This document shows positions 36,997 through 51,400 of a DNA stretch of 64,000 bases, piece after piece. Within the stretch, counting starts at the first letter, position 1, and every line of letters starts with the position of its first letter. This DNA comes from Chrysoperla carnea (Eukaryota; Arthropoda; Insecta; Neuroptera; Chrysopidae). The notes beneath the pieces were generated by a model. The model saw only the letters and a list, made by a program, of their open reading frames with translations, ran no database searches and was not told the origin of the DNA. Location of the stretch: the NCBI RefSeq assembly GCF_905475395.1, contig NC_058340.1, positions 71,960,181 through 72,024,180 of the forward strand, read 5' to 3'. Position numbers and translations under genes: made by a program.

Positions 36997-38425
36997 TCAA
37001 CAAACTGGTAAAACAGCCATTGAACAGTTTGTCGATTGTTGGGATGTGTTATCAATACTATTTGTTTCGGAGACCACAGGATGTGCTTCGCATGATAATA
37101 CCCAATCCCATACCCTTTTTGTGACCACACTCTGATCGACGGTAGTTTCCAAACCATAACTGCTCAGTAACCGTTTTAAGCGAGTTTTACCAGCATCTTC
37201 ACTACCACGATCTCGACTTTGTGGTGAATCAGCTCGTTTTACTTGAGCAGAATTTTGTTGTCCTGTTGTTCCCATACAATTTCCACTTCCTTGTTGTGAG
37301 ACATAAGCTGGATCAATCCATGCATCATTTAAATATTTATTCACTTCAGCCACAGGCGATCGTTTTTCTGGTTTATGTTCAAACATACGACGGAACATGC
37401 GTAGTAATCGTGGTGTGAAACGCTTAAATTGATGTGGAATTTTGGTAACTCGCCTTTTTTGGTACCTCCAAAAACTTGCATATGCTAAATCTCCAATACA
37501 ATCAGCACTTTGCCAAGGCGGACATCCAGTTAAACATACAAATATCAATATTCCCAATTGCCAGGTATCATTCGCTGCTTTACAATGGTATCGTTCGTTG
37601 CTAAGCACTTCATATAACTCTGGTGGAACAAAGGGTGGCCATGCACAACGTGGTTTTGAAACAAGGGATCCTTCTTTTCGCGTCACCCCAAAATCACATA
37701 GTTTAACTTTAGATAATTCCGCATCGAATACCAAAACATTTTCTAATTTTAGGTCACGGTGTACTAGTTCTTTTGTATGCATAAAATCTAATGCCGATGC
37801 TAATTGTCTTGCGATTTCCTTACAAGCTTTCTCGTTTAAACCACCACTTCGTACACATCCACTTAAATCGCCAAGTGGAGCGTATTCTTGAGCAAAAAAT
37901 AAACATTTATCTGCCCGGAAGCAAACGGCATACGACGATAAAATATGTGGATGGGGACTTAGATGATAGCTATAATGATATTCCCGTTGGAAATCCTTAA
38001 CAGTTGTTAATTCCGTATGTACACCTTTTAATACAACCGTTGTATTTGTATCACGATGTTTCGCTAACAAAATTTGGGCAAAACATCCTTCAGCTAATAT
38101 CCGTTCAATTTCATATTCTTCATTTAACGATAATTGTGGTATTTGTAAGTCTTGGATACGATGGATATTCCCACCTCCTCCAGCCCCAGCTGAAGATGAT
38201 GAGTGATGATGTTTCACTGATGTTCTACTAGTCGTAGTTTGATGACTCTCAGGCGGATTGACAGTCGTCGAACTACCTCCATCTGAATGCACAGATGTAG
38301 CGATTGCTGGGGTTGTTGTAGACCGTTCAATTCCTCCAGCACCACAACGAGATTTCCCACCATGTTGATTGCCATTGCAATCTTTCTCCTTTTTCCTTCG
38401 TCCAGACAGCCTCATACTGATTGAT
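36997..38425 (-). CDS. meng: SBK-like kinase, main coding exon 2
   Basis: A single 1429-nt exon with a TTTTGATTACAG acceptor (AG at 38427-38426) runs to the stop at 36997. It contains the entire kinase domain without introns. The open frame extends upstream through the acceptor (38451), but those codons are intronic. An internal ATG at 38415 (MRLSGRRKK) would also serve as a start if exon 1 were absent. Confidence 0.93.
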
Positions 38426-39365
38426 CTGTAATCAAAAAAGAAAATAATCAATTAATTTTTTTATTAATCGAATCAGTGACGCAAATGTTTGATTGTAGGT
38501 GGCAAAAATAAATGACAGAAACAAATGAAAAACGCACGGGTGGGTTGCTTGTCATAAGAAAAAAATGTTGATTTAAATTAATTTCAAGAAAATATAATAA
38601 TTTTCCTCAACCTACGCGCACCTTGGTGGTGAAATACAGTACAGACAATGAAATATACAGATTGAATTACGTGTTTATAACGCTTCCACCCTTTTATAAC
38701 CCATTCCACCCTTCAAACACCTCCACCTATCTCTGTTTTATGAATATGTATGCAATGTTTGTTATTATTACATAAATTTATATGTAATAAAATTATTAAT
38801 ATAATATTGCTCGGAGATGTGGGTTGATTTATTAAATGGTAAAGATTTTTTTTCTTCGAATTGGGAAAATAATTTTCTTCGAATTGAGTTTCTTGGGGTT
38901 GCACTTATTATACCCTGTATATATGCCCAAATATATATTATATATTTGATATGAGTCAGTCAGCACGATAAGTCAAAACTAAAAAGAGATATCGAGTTAT
39001 ATCGATTTTTTATGCTCAAAGTGTAAACAGTGACTAAAAAAAGAAAAAGGGGTTTCAACTAGTTAGTCTTGTAAAATATTTTGATAAAATGAAAAAAAAA
39101 GAAGATTTATTTGTCGAAAATTTTTTGAAAAGAATATTCAAATGGCGGCCTAAAGGTTATTGGTTTTCTTGTGGATGCACTTATTTTTTGTTAAATTAGT
39201 TTCATTTACGGGTAATTTAGAGAAATTGATTTTCCGGATATCTGTTACACGCTGTACATGTATTTTTAGTTGCATATATGTTATATTTAGAAATGGCGCC
39301 TATACGAGTTATAAATGTTTAAAAATAACGTATAAATCGATACAAAGATACATAAGAAATATATA

Positions 39366-39413
<48 letters not shown>

Positions 39414-42400
39414 GATAGCATACGTTATAGGTGTACATCGTTAAACGAGTTATGGTTACTGTAACCAGGTAAATATACCAAGAAATGTGACATAGATGAG
39501 AGTACTGTGTGTTCTAAAAAAAGCAAGCAAAATTCGAACTAGATGAAAATCGATATCCCGGATTTGATTGCAATCTTAGTCAACGTACTTAATAAACGTA
39601 AGTTTAAAAAAAAAAATAAAATAAAATAATTCATATGATTGACATTAATGCGTTTTTTTTATTATATATTAAGTAAAAGTAAAATCTAGAAAATTTATTG
39701 GAAAATATCCAAATTTCTGTTTTTCATCAATAAAAAATTGATTTTTGATTTTGTTGAATATATAAAATGTCATAAATTACTTCCATATTTTTAAATTGAG
39801 CTGCTTGGATGAATCATTTTAATATCTTTTTAGTTTAATAATAAAATCGTACAATTGAACTAAAAATATATTTAATTTGTTAATAATTGCGCTCTTTTTA
39901 GAATATTACAAAAACAGTTTATACAGAGTGTATCAAAAGTTCTTTGGTATGTATTTTTAATCATAATTTAATTAATAAATTTTAAATGAGTTTTTTGATC
40001 TCCAATAGAGAATATCGATGATTTTTTTAGCATTTCTAAACAAACTATGAAAAAACCGTAAAAGAGATGACAAAACGTGCAATTAAAATTAAAATCAAGA
40101 AATACGATCGGTATAAGCATTTTAAATTACTAATTTGACATTAGAAGGAAAGATTGAACATAGTATTTGACGTCATATACTATGATTGCCTTATAACTCT
40201 ATGCTAAATTCGTTTTGCTAGAAAGAGATACAAAGAAATCATTGATGGCTTTTATTTCGGTTTTAAGCAAAAACGAGGAAATTTGTCATGGTAGTAAGTA
40301 AATAGTTTTTTGGTTCAAGAAAATATTTACTTGCAAAACTTTACTCTGTAAAATTTTCCTGGTTATAAGAACAGCCAAGTAAACGCATTTTGGCGTTTTG
40401 TTGTGTTACAAAATTTTTCAATTTTTGCTGTGTAACAAATAAAATCGTTGAAGTTGGTCTAAAATTTTCATGAAAATCGCTATTTATTATTTGATTGGTC
40501 ATTTGAAATCGCTTGAGATACTCGAGAAAATTTAGTCGAGAATTCTCGTGCCCCAAGAAATATAAAAGGTCAGAAACTAGACTCACTAGTTTGAATGCAT
40601 GGGCTGTGAGGAAAGAGTTAATGTCCTTCGAAAGTATTACATTTTTCCAGAAAATTACAGATTTTCGATTATTCCTTGTTAGTAACAAACCCTAAGTCTG
40701 TATTATTATGATCGTAGTAAATACTAAATATTTTCTTCTTTGAAAAATATGTTTTTTTAGAAAGTGGGTGTGAATTTTCTACACCCCTCCGTCGTAGGCT
40801 GTACCACGTGATGAAATAAAAACAAAATAATGTGTAGGCCGCTAAATTGTTATTTTTATACTCACATAGAATTTATATTTGATGTGACAACTAAATAACC
40901 TTTGATGCTTATGATTCTACTCGCATGTAATCGTCCTTTTAATGTGTGTTGTTAAGGATATATTTGTCGACAAATTATAGGATCACCTTCTTCTGATCCT
41001 AATCTAAAGGTGTTGCAATGGGTGGGTATATGCAGGTGAGACCTACGCACCACATAGAGGTAGGTACATATCGATGTTAGTTTGTGTAGGTAGTACGGTT
41101 TTCAATCCAGCATGGTTGTAAAATAGTATATTGTACTACGAGTCCGTTAAATTGTCAATTGAAAACACGTGAAGGGAGTTAAAGACCTTTTGTCCTTCGA
41201 GTGTAATAGACAACTGTCACGAGTTGCATATAGTACGAAATATGGCACCGTCAAGGAAAACTTGATTTTAAGACGGATGGTTTCTGGCATCTAAGAGCGT
41301 TTGCTACGTTTACTAGAAGCAATTTAAAAAAAACATTGCTGAATAATGCTTAATGTAAATTATAATTGAAGACAGATTTGCCGTTGCTAAAACCGCGAAA
41401 GAAAAAATTTTAATAACTATACATTTTCGAATAATTTTAATAGGGCAGTAGTTTTTAACCCCCGAACCAAAAAAAGGGGTGTTATAAATTTGACCGCTAT
41501 GTATGTGTCTCTGTCTGTCTGTCTGTGGCATCGTAGCGACTAAACGGATGAACCGATTTTGATTGCTTTTGTTTCGTTCGAAAGGAAATTTAATGGAAAG
41601 TGTTCTTAGCTATGTGATCTTCAAAATCGGCTCAGTTTGGAGAAGGCTCGAAGGAAAAATACCATTTAATGGAGAGTGTGCTAAGATGTGTTTTAAGTGC
41701 GAGTTTAGGGTTCCGAATACGAAAAATTTGTCTAGGTTTTTTAAATTTTGTAAATTTCAATTGTAATAGATGCGATATTACTTCTGTTTTTCTGCACGAC
41801 TAGCCGTGCAACGACAAGTAGCTATCGCCACTTAAGTGACAAATCATTACAAGGAAAATCGTGTTGAAAAGGAAAACTAATCCCGCTTTCCTATGATGGA
41901 CTTATGAGGTAGATGTATCCCATTTCATTTGTATTTCTAGATACTCTTATTTTCAATTGACATATTCGACACTTGTTGCACAATATACTAATATAAATGG
42001 GTGAATTTTATTATTCGAGGTAGAAATTCTATTTTTATATATTTTTATATCTTTTTAAGGTTTTTATTTTTATATATTTTATTTGATTTTTATTATAGAT
42101 TATTATTTTATGTGAAATATGTTCGCACTAGTATTAAATATATGAAATGAAAGTATTTTTTTCTTTTACACGTGTGACATATTTATTTTATTATTAATAT
42201 AATATCTATATTTGCTGAGGTGAATATAAAATTTTCCATTGTGAATTTATTTTGTCCCAGATTAATTTGGTAACGTCACGAAAATATTGTTTTCAGGTCA
42301 GCTTCTTTTCGAATTGAAATTTAATCTGGTATACCGAGAGCCCTGGCGTTTATTGCATTTACTAGTGCTCTTTCCCGAAAAAAGCTTCTAAAAATTGCTG

Positions 42401-45400
42401 ATTTTAAAATCATTTAAGGACAATTTTTTAAAAATCATTTTTCATGTCCTTTTGGTAATATAAATTATAATTGCGAGACTGTTTTGCGGTTTTGAATACT
42501 GCGTCAGATATTATTCTAATAATTAAGGATAATTACCTGGCGGATTTTTAATTTTATTTGAAAAAATTTTCCTCATTTACGAAGATTTAACTTTCATGAA
42601 AAATTGAACATAAGGAATAAAATAATTAAAATAAGTGTTCTTATTGTTTCAAACTATATCAAGGATTAGAAATTAAAAAGGTCGAAAAATTCGACAAAAA
42701 TTTTGTTTATTCAAATTTGATAAAAACTTGTAATATAACAAAATTAAACAATTTTTTTTTACCTAATAGTCTAAGTTGCCTGTAAGGAGGGTGAAAATTG
42801 ATGACCTTTTTTGCATTAGGGAATAAAATAAGAATTTTCAAGGAAGTTGAAGAATTATTCTTCCCATTATAATATTGTTTATAAGAGTAAAGTTCTTATA
42901 AACTCATGAAACGTAGTGTTTTAGGTTGATTTTAACGAGCTCTTAAAAAATAATTTAATAAGGGTAAAATTATTAACATCCTAATTATGAAAAGTCATTA
43001 CATTAAAAAAAATAACAAAAAATTGTTGAAAATTATTTTTATATATATATATAGCAGCACTACAGGCCTAGTAGGCCCATGGCTTTTATGGAGACTTAGT
43101 CTCCCTCTGCTTCCTTTCGTAGATAACTATTTATGTTAAATAAACGTATATTCATGTTGTATCAAAACGTTTACGTAACTATAAAAATTACACTCATACA
43201 ATTCGTTAACATAACGTGATACAGTGCAGCCACTTAACAAATCACAAATTTTATAAATTTTTCACATATTTTGGTTTTAATTAACTACCAGTCCACAGAA
43301 GTTAAAAAACAATGAAAACTTTAACACTTATGACTATGTGGCGTAAGAGACTTTCAAAAAAAACAACTGTTTCACACTTTTGCATGAAAAGGATTATAAC
43401 TTATAACAGACAACAAAAGATAAACTATAAATTTTTAACTTTTAACAAAATAACAAACGATAAACTATAAATTTTTAACTTTTAACAAAATAACAAACGA
43501 TAAACTACAAACTTTTAAACCATAACAATATGTAAACTTTAACAGACACGTAACACACTATAAACTTTAAAAATTTAACTTTTCTTTTAACATTTTAGAT
43601 TTTTTGCTTTTGAGCAGATTTGTCTCCATCTGATTCTGTTCTCAGCTGCTTGTTTCCAATTATGGATTCCTAGCTCTTCCAAATCTTCTTCTGCTGATCT
43701 TAACCACGTGTTTCTGGGCCTGCCTCTCTTTCTTCTTCCTGAGTTTCCTCTGACTAACACCTGCCTTGCTGCTCTATCCAATGGTAATCTAAATACATGG
43801 CCCAACCATCTCAATCTCTGCGCTCTAATGGCGTTTGTAATACAAGGTTCTTTATAGAGTTCGTAAAGTTCCTGGTTTGGTCTTCTTTCCCACAAATTCA
43901 TCACTTTCTTGCCTCCAAAAATTGTTCTTAATATTTTTCTTTCCCATATATTCAGGGTGTTCTTTTCTTTTTGGTTTAATTTCCATAACTCGGAACCATA
44001 CATAACTGTTGGCCGAATTATGGATTTATAAACCCTAATTTTTGTATTCTTAGATAAATTTTTGGAAAAGAAAAATTTTCTTAGGGCTCCAACACTTCTT
44101 GAACCTTTGGCGATTCTTTCTTGTATTTCTGGAGTTTCGTTACATTGGTTGCATAAAGTAACACCTAAATAGTTAAACCTTTGAACTTCTTCGAACTTAT
44201 AAACCGTATCGTCGCTTACTTTAACTGTAAGTACTTGTTCCGTATTCGATGGGGTGCTTGACGATCGAAGTTTCATGTATTTAGATTTATTCTCATTTAT
44301 CATTAACCCTTTCGATTTTGCTGCCCGTTCAAGATTTTTAAAAGCGGCAAGAAGGTTTTCCTTTGTTCTTGTAAGGATTGTGATGTCATCTGCATAAGCT
44401 AGGCATTGGTTTAGGTGGTCGTATATTGTTCCGCATGCATTAATTCCGCTCTCTCTGATCACAGATTCTAGGAGTATGTTGAACAGTGTAGTGGATAGTG
44501 GGTCTCCTTGCCTCAGCCCTTTTTTGACGTCGAATCCATTTGAGGTGTAGCCATCAACCGTAATTTTATTTTTGGTTTCGTTAAGGGTCATTTTCACAAG
44601 CCTTATCAATTTTGGTGGTAATCTCAACTCATCCATTGCCTTGTATAGCTTACTTCTGTTCAGTGAGTCATATGCCTGCTTAAAATCAATGAACAGCATG
44701 TGAAGCGGTAGATTTTGCGCGTAACTGCTGTCTTGGATCTGCTTGACAGTAAAAATTTGATCAATAGTTGACCTATTTCTACGAAAACCACACTGATAAT
44801 CCCCTATTACATTTTCAATGACATTTTCAAGCCTATTTTTTATTGTTATAGCCAATATTTTATATGTTATGTCTAGCAGTGCGATTCCCCTGTAATTATC
44901 ACATATTGATCGGTCACCTTTTTTAAATAAAGGTAATAGCAGCGCACTATTCCATCTCGTAGGCATTTTTTCCTGCTTCCACACCTCACATATAAGTTCA
45001 AAAATCTTATTATGCATTTGATCACCTCCCTCTTTAAGCATTTCTGCCGTTATTCCATTTTCTCCTGGGGACTTGTTATTTTTTAGTTTCGCAATAATGT
45101 TCTTGATTTCCATAAAGCTGGGAATTTCTTGCGAATCCTGATGATCCCTTACATGGACTTGTTGTTCAATGTAATCTTCCTTATTATTGAGGATGTTTGA
45201 GAAATATCTTTCCCAGCGATTTAACTTTTGATGAATTTCACCAATGAGCTCCCCATCCTCGTTTCTAATAAAAACTGGGTTCCTTTGTGTGGTTTCATTT
45301 AAACTTTTCACACCTAGGAAGAATTCTCTCGACTGCTTTTTTGAAAAATGGTCTTCAATATCTATTATTTTCTTCTGTAGAAACAATCTTTTTCTTTGTC

Positions 45401-48400
45401 TGCATAGATTCTTCGCTGTTTTCCTTAAAAACTTGTACTTTTCTTCGTTTTCTATTGTTTTGTTGCTCAACCATTTTGTTCTACTAGCTTTTCTGGCTAT
45501 TATTGCAGCTTCGCATTCTTCATCGAACCAAGATCTCCTATTTACCTTTGCCTGGCCTTGTAAGGTAGTCCCTGCCATCTCCAATATTCCTTCTAGATAT
45601 TCCCAGTCTTGATTAATACTAAGGACTTCATCATAACATTGTAAATTTTCATTAATTACCTCTTGGAATTCAGTTATCTTATTTTCGTTTTTCAGTTGCT
45701 CCGAGTTAAATTTTATTCTTTTTGTTACAGTTTTGTTGACTGTCTTCGGTTTCTGAATTCTCAATTTTGCTGCTATCATTATGTGGTCAGTGTTAGCATC
45801 AGCTCCTCTATAACTCCTAGCGTCGGTAATGGTTGTGAAATGCTTATTTTCAATTAGGATATGGTCTATCTGGTTTGTCTCTCCAGTACCGGGTATTATC
45901 CATGTGCCCTTGTGAATATCTTTATGTTGGAAAAATGTTGTTACAATTTTCATCTCGTTTTCCATAGCCAGCTCGATCAGCTTTCTTCCGTTCTCATTTG
46001 TTTCGTTGTGTTTGCTATGGTTGCCTATTACTGGCTTATATATATCCTCTTTTCCTATTTTGGCGTTGAAATCACCTAGCATTATCTTTAAATCATAACT
46101 GGGAATGGTTTTATATAGACTATCTATTTTTCCATAAAATTCATCTTTAATTTCTTCGCTTTTGTCTTCTGATGGAGCATGAATGTTAATGAAGCTAATT
46201 TTTCTATACTTGCTTCTGATTCGTAGCATGCATATTCTGCCAGATATCGGCTTAAAATCAACCACTGTGTTCTTCATTTTAGATCCTAATAGAAAACCTG
46301 TGCCAAACATTCTATTCTCATCGCCACTATTAAAAAATATGTAATCGCCGATCTGACTTGTGCTATTACCTTTTTGTTTAGTTTCCTGCATTGCCATAAT
46401 GTCTATTTTGTACTCCTTCATTATTCTGGTTAGATTCTGTAATTCACCTTCAGCAAAAGTCCCTCTTACGTTATATGATGCCACTAACATTTTTTTGTTT
46501 CCATGTTGCTTACTCCTTAATTTTTTATTTCTGTTTACTATGTTTTCATTCGTTGTATTTTTTCTTGCCATATTCGTTATCGTTTGGTCTGTGCATTTTA
46601 CATTTCCTACTTTTTTGGAGCTGCGTTTTCTATTTCAAGGGTGTCCATCTCTCTGTTCCATACCCACTTTATGCCATTTATAATTAGTTTGTTAAATCCT
46701 ACTTTAGCAATATTTCCCTTTTGTCTTTCATTTCTGGCAACATCTCGTATTTGTTTCTGGATTCCTCGTTCCTTCACCGTTAAATCATTTTCGATATAAA
46801 TCTTTCCCCCGGCATAACTACGTAGCTTATTTTTATTTTCCATCACTTTTATTTTTGATTCGAAGCTAGCCATTTGCACAACAGAGACCACATCATTTAA
46901 TCTGTGGGCGGATGCTATTTCGACATCAACTTGAAGATTTTGTTTGATGAAATTTTTTATGCCTTCCGTTATCTGAGAACCGTTATCTGAGTTGAGCTTA
47001 AGACCCTTTATAATAATGTTTTCTTTGCGTTTTTCTTTTTCATATTGCTCTAATTTATTTTCAACTTTTACCATTTTATGTCGAGTTTCTATTAATTCTG
47101 TTTTCAACTCTTTCACTTCCGTTTCTAACTTTTCCATTTTCTCTCTATATTCTTTGTTTTCTCTCCTTATCTCCTTTATCTCAGATAGCATTATCTTTAA
47201 CATCTCCTGTGTGCTTATGTCATCCTCATTACGATTTGTTGCGGGTGAGCGCAACACTTTTTTACTTCTCTTGAAAACTGATCCGCCATCTTGCTCCCTT
47301 AATCTTTTTTTGTCTCCAGATGTGAAATCTTCGCTATCCGACATCTCAATTTCGTTCTTATAGAATAAACTTATAGTTTCAACAATTATCACTCAATTTT
47401 CCTTAAATTTCAAACAATCAGTAAATTATAAACTTTAACACTCTGGGAACTGTAAAATTTTCGGAATTAACGATCTCTGAACCCTCCAGCGGTTAACAGA
47501 TATTTAAAAAAACCAAAAAAATTCCAAATAAAAGAGTTTTTATACTTATTCGATTTTAGGCTTTTGCTTAAATAATAATCTGTGATATTTTTAAAATTAA
47601 CAAATCATATATTATTTATTACGTAGAAAACTATAAAACTTTAAAAATCAAAAATCTAATTAACATTTCACCAGCACTATCAACATTAATAAAAAATCCT
47701 CAGTTTTTTTTTTTTTTTTTTTCTTTTTTTTTTTGAGTTTATATATTATTTATAACGTAAAAAAGTATAATACTTTAAAAATCAACAATTAAATTAACAT
47801 TTCACAAGCACTTCCAACATTAATAAAAAAAACCTCAAAATTTTGAGTTCGACCCTGCCCAAATCACATTTGACAAACACAATAAGGTACTAACACGTAA
47901 ACAAAAATGACACCCGAATCAACTTCTCGGAGGTTATATGTCTGTTTATCAGCCTATACACCACAAAAACTATTTAAATGATTCGAAAAATTTATGAAAA
48001 TAGTATTACACTGTTTATTTAACACTGTTTATTTAACATACAAAAACTTGTAACACTCACACCAGCTCGAAATACTCCAAGTTTTTGAAAATAATTTCGG
48101 AGCTGTTAGAAACACGACTTTACTTAAACACCGCCAGGACCGTACCGTATATAATTATAAAAAAATTTTCAAAGTAATTTTCATATAATATTCATAAATA
48201 ATAAACAGTACTGACGTCAATTGAAGAAAAAAAATAATATTTTTCAAAAAAATTTCAAGTAGTTTTATGTAGTGGTTATACGCCGGTCTCTTATTCTAAA
48301 AAAGGGTCGTGATTTCGGTCAAGGCAGTACCAATATCAACTAAAATCAAGTATTCCTTCAAATTAAAGTTACAGTTAATTCGAATTATAAGAAACAAACC

Positions 48401-51400
48401 TGTTAAAGTCAAATCTGTGAAGATCTATTTCCCATCCATTTTTTTAGTTGGCTCGCCAGTGGCTTTACGAATTACACTTTGTCTTGAGAATATTTTCGCC
48501 TAGAGAAAATTGTATTGTTTCGGGAATTTCTCGGACTCTTAAAGTATTGCTGTATTGATTTTGATTTTGACGAATGATGTTTTCAAGATACGAGAAGCGA
48601 AAACAAGAAGCGTAATTTGTAAAAGCTGAATTTTGTCTAGATATTGATAGCAAAAAGATTAAAAACTGAATTTCAAATTATTATAAATAATTCAAAGTTA
48701 AACTGAAATACAAATTGTAGGACTGGGCTGGAATTATTATAAGAAGTTATAAGAATTATTATAAGATTTTTGTTGTAGAATCTAAATCGGAACACACAGC
48801 TCTTTTTTTGAGCTAGATATCGGTCTATGTTGTACCGAGGTAAGATGAAAATTGTAATGATTTGTTTATAAATATGATTTTATACAGCTTTTTAAAAAAC
48901 ATGACTGCCAAAATTGTTTTAAATTAATTGTTAATTTATTATTTTATTTATATTTAAAGAGAATGTTATATATTTTACTCAAAAATATTTGAGTTTGGTT
49001 GTAGGCATTTAAAATTTATTAAATCCTGTACGATTATAATTATTCGAAAATATAAATTAAACAGATATGACTTTTTTTTTATTAAATATATAAAGCTTTA
49101 TAAAATATTTTGGAAAATTTAAAATTGTGAATACGCATTACTCAGAAATATTACTCATATTTTTATTCTTGATCGTTGAATAATCGATATATTTAAAGCT
49201 TATAGTGGTCTTGTACCCAATTTTATGTTCAAAATTAAACGATCGTTACGTATTTTATTATTTTTGAAATTTATTAGAAAAGGACGTGTTTCATCAACAG
49301 AGATGATTATTGATTTCTAATTAAGAGAGAAATTATTGAAAGGCCAAGGTAAATTGATTTAAATTTAACAGATTAATTAATTTGAATCCTTAGTATGAAT
49401 TACTACAACCAATTATCGGAAGAAGAGAGAAAATGAAGGGTGAAATAGATCACTAAACGATACCGTATGTTAAATAAATTCCTAGAAATTTAATTATTTC
49501 ATGGTAGTTTCTAAACAATATTAATGTAATTAGAGCGCATTAAATTTTCAAAATTACAATTTAAGGGAGCAATTTCGAATGGGATTTGTCAAGAAACGAA
49601 TCGATGTAACTGAGAATCGTGGTCGATTAACGTAGAAAGCATTCACTTGAGCTTTCCACTTTCTCTCTTTGCAAAACACAAAGTGGTGTAAATATTTTCA
49701 GAAGTTTCTTATAGTATATTCTTTGAAAGGGTTCATTTAAACCCTTTAAAAGTTGATTAAAAAATATATGAACCATCAGAAATCACGGTGTAGGTTTTAA
49801 GTTCGATATTCCATAAATAAGAATAGTATTAATTATCGATTATAATTAAAAAAAATTTTCGTAAATTACTAGACGAATTTTCATCAAAATCGATTACCAA
49901 ATTTATAACGAAAAAACCTTTTTTATCGCGATTATAAACTTTTTTAATTTATATAAACTTTCAATACATTATGCCACTTTAATTTGAAATTACCTAAATT
50001 AAATTAATTAAAATAATAAATTAAATATAAAATAAACAGATCTGTCTGTTATTTATATATTTAGAAACAAATTAAATCAATAAATATATTGAAAAACTAT
50101 GCAAAAAAATAATAATTCTAAATTTAATATTAATTAATTTCAATTATAAATATTTAAATGAAAATTCTAGACGTTAAATAACAGAAAAAAAAATTAATTT
50201 AATTTAAATCAGAATCTGTTCATTTTTTTTTTACAAATTTATTATAAATATATTTATATTAAATTTTCAATGTTAAAATTAAATTTACAAGTAATTTTCA
50301 ATAAATTTAATTTCTTATAAACATTCATTTTATAACCGATAATTTTATTTATTTTATATTATATAAAAAAAACACAATAGTTACGTCATTAATGTACACC
50401 CGCACTCATGTGTGCGGTTGTGACATAATAAAAAAAAAACATCATTTTTTATAATGACGTTATAATGATAATATAACAATGATGATGAAATTGATAACAT
50501 AATTCTGTATGTTTTTTAAGTTGATTGAACTGAAAATTTAATTATTTACAGTTAATAAAATATTAATTAAATATTGACACGTTCTGTATAGATATAGATA
50601 AGATAATCTTCTCTTTCGATGTGATGATGTAATATTTACAGGTCATCACGTGATTATAAAGGATTATTAGTGTGGTGAACAAATATTTGTTCTAAAATTT
50701 TAAGCATCGAAAATATAGAGAGATATTATCGTTAAATATGTGTTGAAGATAATAAAAAATAATTGGTTAGGTCAAGGAAGGTTGACACATAAAAAATTCT
50801 TTCATGTTCGTAAAAAATTTTTTTAATGATACTTATTGATTGATTTTTGTAATTATGTCAAGTTCGGCGATCTGTTGGTGGCCAGAAATATTTATTGATT
50901 TCACTTATAGATTACAGATTTTTCAAAAACAATACGTAAATTTTTGAAAATTTCTTCAAAATTCAAAAGTTTCTATCAAGAAGATATCAAAAATTTATTG
51001 ATCCTAAAAATAGAAAAATTTGTCTTCCCGCTCACTGCAATTTTAGTTGGAAGCATTTTCACGAGACAATTCCCTCTGAAAGGAATGTTTTATGCATAAA
51101 ACGACATTAAACACAAAATTTGATATATTTGGGCGAATATTGATTACAAAGAAAGTTAATCTTAGTACAATTCAATACTATAATGCGAATATAATGTTCT
51201 ATTTTTCTCTTCTTTTAACCCTAGAGAATATTACCATTACGTCATAGAATTGTACTTGTAATTGAGTATCCGGCTCGAAGGACCAAAAGTGAGTTTATTA
51301 AGTCCATAATTATTTTAGATTGCGTGATATAATTTTAGAAATAGAAAATTCGTGTAGATTAATATATTAATTCTTTAAATTTTAAAAATCGGGAATCAAT

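Larger units (their letters stand above)
43053..48150 (-). mobile_element. Full-length two-ORF non-LTR retrotransposon (LINE)
   Basis: It reads on the minus strand from about 48150 to 43053: a 5' UTR with two ~134-bp repeated units, ORF1 (47344-46607), a 35-bp gap, ORF2 (46571-43587), and a 3' UTR with a 40-bp tandem repeat. Its terminus forms small hairpins (GGAGACTTAGTCTCC-type and GGCCTACTAGGCC) and ends GTGCTGC(TATA)n. Both ORFs are uninterrupted, so the insertion is young and may be competent. I saw no clear target-site duplication, and the 5' boundary is approximate. The APE-type endonuclease plus RT without RNase H, and the short-repeat tail, suggest an RTE/Jockey-superclade element; the clade is uncertain. 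Confidence 0.85.

Noticed and set aside
37221..38231. Plus-strand frames opposite the kinase exon
   Set aside because: They are shadows of the kinase coding strand with no domains of their own.
39160..39414. 84-codon frame ending in YIYIYI
   Set aside because: Made by the (TA)n microsatellite.
41185..41205. Sixth tRNA-Tyr/PBS copy (TTTTGTCCTTCGAG)
   Set aside because: It matches only about half of the 18-mer and diverges at both ends. Probably chance.
41644..41656. GGCTCGAAGGA match to the tRNA-Tyr element
   Set aside because: It sits inside a different repeat and lacks the ATCC and CCA ends.
45244..47363. Many plus-strand frames (Phe/Leu/Cys-rich) over the LINE
   Set aside because: Antisense shadows of ORF1 and ORF2.
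43031..48165. Target-site duplication for the LINE
   Set aside because: Both flanks are A/T-rich and I could not find a convincing matching pair.
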